This document shows, in pieces, positions 3,160 through 6,351 of a stretch of DNA of 6,351 bases. How positions within the stretch are numbered: position 1 is the first letter of the stretch; every line of letters begins with the position of its first letter. Source of the stretch: JAKAGE01 sp035541415 (GTDB lineage Bacteria; Patescibacteriota; Minisyncoccia; UBA6257; 2-01-FULL-56-20); NCBI GenBank assembly GCA_035541415.1, contig DATKNI010000026.1, positions 1-6,351 of the forward strand, read 5' to 3'. The position numbers and the translations under genes are program-made. Below the pieces are notes generated by a model. The model saw only the letters and a program-made list of their open reading frames with translations, did not search any database and was not told the origin of the DNA.

Positions 3160-6100
3160 ATGGCAACTAAATTCACCCATCTTCATACGCATTCCCATTA
3201 TTCCCTGCTCGACGGCCTTTCGAAGGTGCCCGAGATCGTAAAGCGCGCGAAGGACACCGGCATGGATTCTATTGCGATCACTGACCACGGCGTCCTTTAC
3301 GGCGCCGTTGAATTTTATAAAGCCGCCAAGAAAGCCGGCATCAAACCGATCCTCGGCGTCGAAACCTACGTTGCCCCGCGCGATCGCTTTTCCAAAGAGC
3401 CAAACGAACGGTATTACCACCTGATCCTCCTCGCCGAAAACCAAGCGGGATGGAAGAATCTCATCAAGCTAGTATCAAAGGCCCATCTCGAAGGATTCTA
3501 TTACCGCCCTCGCGTCGATAAAGATCTGCTCCGCGAACATCACGAGGGCCTCATCGCGCTTTCCGCTTGTCTCGGCGGAGAAATCGCACAGTGTCTTTTT
3601 GCCGGAAAATTCGAAGAGGCAAAAAAATGCGCGCTCGATTACCAGGAAATTTTCGGCAAAGGAAACTACTTCCTCGAAATCCAAAAGCATCCGAATATTC
3701 CCGACTCTGAAAAGATCGAGCCGCTCCTCATAAAGCTTTCGCACGAAACCGGCATCCCGCTCGTTGCAACGCAGGACAGCCATTACACGCACTCGGACGA
3801 GGCAGAATATCACGATGTCCTTCTTGCCGTACAGACCGGAAACCAGCTCGCCGACGACGACCGCATGTCCATGAAGAGCGACGATTTCTCGATCCTCTCG
3901 CCGGAAGACATGCTCAAGAAATTCGCAACGGTCCCTGGCGGAGCCGAAGCTGTCGCACGGACGAACGAGATTGCCGAGCGCTGCAATGTTGAAATCGAGC
4001 TTGGCAAGACGCTTCTCCCCGATTTTCCAAAGCCCGAAGGGAAAACCGCAAACGCCTATCTCCGCGAGCTGATCGAGGAGCGCCTGCCAAAAAAGTTTCC
4101 CCCGGCCGAACAGACTACAGAAATGCGCGACCGGTTGGAATATGAAATCGGCGTCATCGAAAAGACCGGATTTGCAGACTACTTCCTGATCGTGCAAGAC
4201 CTTATCTGGTGGGCAAAATCGCACGGCATCGCCGTCGGTCCGGGCCGCGGTTCGGCGGCGGGAAGCCTGGTTTCGTATGTGCTCGATATCACGGACATCA
4301 ATCCTCTCACCTACGACCTGCTCTTTGAGCGCTTCTTGAATCCGGAGCGCATTCAAATGCCTGATATCGATATCGACTTTGCCGATACGCGCCGCGACGA
4401 AGTGCTCGCCTATGCGAGCCAAAAATACGGCGAGGATCACGTTGCGCGCATCATCACGTTTGGAACGATGGCGGCCCGCGCCGCGATCCGCGACGCCGGC
4501 CGCGCGATGGGATATTCCTACGCGTTCTGCGACCAGATCGCCAAGCTCATCCCCTTCAACCCGACGCAAGGCATGAAAGAGGGTTGGCTCGACGAGTGTC
4601 TTGAAAAGGTGCAGGAGCTCAAGCAAATTTATGAAACGAACGCGGAAGCCAAGAAGCTCATCGATACCGCGCGCCACCTCGAAGGCGTTGCGCGCCACGC
4701 GTCGGTGCACGCGTGCGGAACCGTGATTGCCAAAGAGCAGCTCGTCGAGCGCGTCCCGCTCCAATTCGCTCCGCAGGAAAAAAATATCGTGATCACCCAG
4801 CTTGAAATGCATGCGATCGAGGATCTCGGCCTCCTCAAGATCGATTTCCTCGGCCTCAAGAACCTCACGATCATCGAAGAAACGATCCGCATTATAAAAG
4901 AACTCGGCGGCCCTTCGATCAATATTTCCAAAATACCGTTCGACGACAAGAAGACGTTCGAGCTCCTGCGCCGCGGCGAAACGACGGGCGTGTTCCAATT
5001 TGAATCGTCCGGCATGCGCCGCTACATGAAAGAGATCGCGCCGACGGGATTTGAAGACCTGATCGCCCTCGTCGCGCTCTTCCGCCCCGGCCCGATGGAA
5101 CTGATTCCGCAATTCATCAAGCGCAAGCACGGCGAAGAACGCAGCGCCTATCTCCATCCAAAAATGGAACCGATCCTCCAGAACACGTACGGCGTCATGG
5201 TGTACCAAGAGCAGGCCATGCGCGTTGCCCGCGACCTCGGCGGCTATTCGCTCGCCGAAGCCGACACCCTCCGCAAAGCGATCGGCAAAAAGATCAAATC
5301 ATTGCTCGACGAACAGGAGGCCAAGCTCACCCAGGGCATGATCAAAAACGGCATCCCGCCAAAAACAGCGAAAGCGATCTGGGAACTTTTCCCGCCCTTC
5401 GCCCGCTACGGATTCAACAAGTCGCACGCCGCCTGTTATGCGCTCATCGGCTACCAAACGGCATACCTCAAAGCGAATTATCCCGAAGAATTCATGGCGG
5501 CGCTTTTGAACGCGGAAATGAGCGACATCGAACGCATCTCGTTCCTCATCCAGGAAGCCAAGCAATCCGGCCTCACGATTTTGCCGCCCGACATCAACGC
5601 GAGCTACGTAAACTTTGCGCCAGAAGGAAAATTCATCCGGTTCGGCTTGCTCGCCATCAAGAACGTCGGCTCGGAAATCACGCGCGCCATCATCGAAGAA
5701 CGCTCCCGCAGCGGCCCGTTTAAGAATTTTGAAGACGTCCTCTCGCGCATCCAGCACAAAGACCTCAACAAGAAATCACTCGAAAGTTTGGCAAAGAGCG
5801 GCGCCTTTGATTCGCTCGGCATCGAACGGAAGCAGATCATCGACAACATGGATGAAATCCTGCGGTTTGCAAATGCCTTCAAGCGCGGCGGGCAAAACGC
5901 CGGGCAGTCGCTCTTTGGCTCCGCCATGGCTGCGCCGAAAATTGCCTTGAAACTCAAGCCGGCGCCGCCCGCAACGCCCGGCGAAAAACTCGCGTGGGAA
6001 AAGGAACTCATCGGATTCTTCATCTCCAATCATCCGGTGAACGCCCACGCCGATATGATCAAGCATTATCAGGCCAAGCCGATCGCCGAACTCGCAACGA

Positions 6101-6351
6101 TCCGCGACGAAAAGAAAATCGTGCGCACCGCGGGGCTCGTTTCAAAAATCCATAAGATTTTCACCAAGAGCGGCCAGCCGATGGTGTTCGTGACGATCGA
6201 AGACGCAACCCAGCAGTCAATCGAACTCGTGGTGTTCAATAGCGTCCTCGAAAAAACCCAGGCGGTGTGGGCCGACAACGCGGTTGTGGTTGCCGAAGGC
6301 AAAATTTCCCGCCGCGACGGCGAGCTCAAAATGATTTGCGAGAAAGCAAAG
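3160..6351 (+). CDS. dnaE: DNA polymerase III alpha subunit, 3' end beyond the window
   Basis: This is the catalytic subunit of the replicative polymerase. The frame runs 1064 codons to the right edge without a stop; E. coli DnaE is 1160 aa, so only the C-terminus should be missing. The PHP domain (about 1-270) retains all likely metal ligands: H7, H9, D18, H43, E68, H87, C137, D206 and H208. The polymerase core has GPGRGSAAGS (360-369), catalytic D404 and D406 in MPDIDIDF, and D562 in LLKIDFLGL. Further on are FRPGPME, YGVMVYQEQ and FNKSHAACYALI (752-763), then a helix-hairpin-helix region near IKNVG (833-837). GQSLFG (915-920) fits a sliding-clamp binding motif, and an OB fold starts near 988. 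A tau-binding tail cannot be assessed. The ATG at 3160 is the only possible start: the upstream frame reaches a stop at 3118 with no other start codon, and H7/H9 lie just after it. The Shine-Dalgarno is poor. Confidence 0.98.
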   Translation, partial: MATKFTHLHTHSHYSLLDGLSKVPEIVKRAKDTGMDSIAITDHGVLYGAVEFYKAAKKAGIKPILGVETYVAPRDRFSKEPNERYYHLILLAENQAGWKNLIKLVSKAHLEGFYYRPRVDKDLLREHHEGLIALSACLGGEIAQCLFAGKFEEAKKCALDYQEIFGKGNYFLEIQKHPNIPDSEKIEPLLIKLSHETGIPLVATQDSHYTHSDEAEYHDVLLAVQTGNQLADDDRMSMKSDDFSILSPEDMLKKFATVPGGAEAVARTNEIAERCNVEIELGKTLLPDFPKPEGKTANAYLRELIEERLPKKFPPAEQTTEMRDRLEYEIGVIEKTGFADYFLIVQDLIWWAKSHGIAVGPGRGSAAGSLVSYVLDITDINPLTYDLLFERFLNPERIQMPDIDIDFADTRRDEVLAYASQKYGEDHVARIITFGTMAARAAIRDAGRAMGYSYAFCDQIAKLIPFNPTQGMKEGWLDECLEKVQELKQIYETNAEAKKLIDTARHLEGVARHASVHACGTVIAKEQLVERVPLQFAPQEKNIVITQLEMHAIEDLGLLKIDFLGLKNLTIIEETIRIIKELGGPSINISKIPFDDKKTFELLRRGETTGVFQFESSGMRRYMKEIAPTGFEDLIALVALFRPGPMELIPQFIKRKHGEERSAYLHPKMEPILQNTYGVMVYQEQAMRVARDLGGYSLAEADTLRKAIGKKIKSLLDEQEAKLTQGMIKNGIPPKTAKAIWELFPPFARYGFNKSHAACYALIGYQTAYLKANYPEEFMAALLNAEMSDIERISFLIQEAKQSGLTILPPDINASYVNFAPEGKFIRFGLLAIKNVGSEITRAIIEERSRSGPFKNFEDVLSRIQHKDLNKKSLESLAKSGAFDSLGIERKQIIDNMDEILRFANAFKRGGQNAGQSLFGSAMAAPKIALKLKPAPPATPGEKLAWEKELIGFFISNHPVNAHADMIKHYQAKPIAELATIRDEKKIVRTAGLVSKIHKIFTKSGQPMVFVTIEDATQQSIELVVFNSVLEKTQAVWADNAVVVAEGKISRRDGELKMICEKAK

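Noticed and set aside
3120..3170. Sixteen-codon ORF overlapping the dnaE start, as a possible leader peptide
   Set aside because: There is no Shine-Dalgarno and no attenuator-like run of one amino acid, and nothing distinguishes it from chance.
3475..5208. Long open frame of 577 codons antisense to dnaE
   Set aside because: It lies entirely opposite a certain dnaE, has no plausible ribosome site, and looks like a codon-bias artefact: its translation is rich in R, F, V, E and D without recognisable motifs.

Overview
The window is a compact bacterial chromosomal segment with five complete or nearly complete protein genes, one protein gene cut by the left edge, three tRNA genes, and short promoter and terminator regions between them. 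I see no insertion sequence, CRISPR array, rRNA or phage gene. Short gaps, bacterial promoter hexamers, Shine-Dalgarno sites and tRNAs without an encoded CCA tail all fit a bacterium. The DnaE sequence (a PHP domain opening THLHTHSHYSLLDG) and the compact style remind me of Patescibacteria/CPR genomes. That placement is a recollection-based inference, not a demonstration.

Layout. Positions 3-509 (+) hold the C-terminal part of an alpha-helical repeat protein that is open at the left edge. Positions 606-919 (-) carry rpmG (ribosomal protein L33), then a strong intrinsic terminator, then tRNA-Trp(CCA). The rpmG/trnW pairing is the usual bacterial one, but secE and nusG do not follow. From the same 88-nt gap a divergent gene at 1008-1571 (+) encodes an unrecognised 187-aa protein made of two diverged copies of one domain; its terminator overlaps its stop codon.

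Positions 1611-2405 (-) read tRNA-Thr(TGT), a class I SAM-dependent methyltransferase, then tRNA-Thr(GGT). Gaps are 1 and 39 nt. The methyltransferase's Shine-Dalgarno lies inside the 3' part of the upstream tRNA gene, so tRNA maturation and translation of the methyltransferase compete for the same nucleotides. This is the most unusual arrangement in the window. Positions 2494-2967 (-) encode a small DUF218/YdcF-like protein with a TTG start and a near-perfect Shine-Dalgarno. It is transcribed divergently from dnaE (3160 to the right edge, +), the DNA polymerase III alpha subunit. The dnaE frame runs 1064 codons without a stop and keeps its polymerase aspartates and all PHP metal ligands.

The genes are mostly core information processing (replication, ribosome, tRNA) mixed with small proteins of unclear role. 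The tRNA-Thr/methyltransferase unit and the repeat-domain protein at 1008-1571 are the parts least explained by standard annotation.
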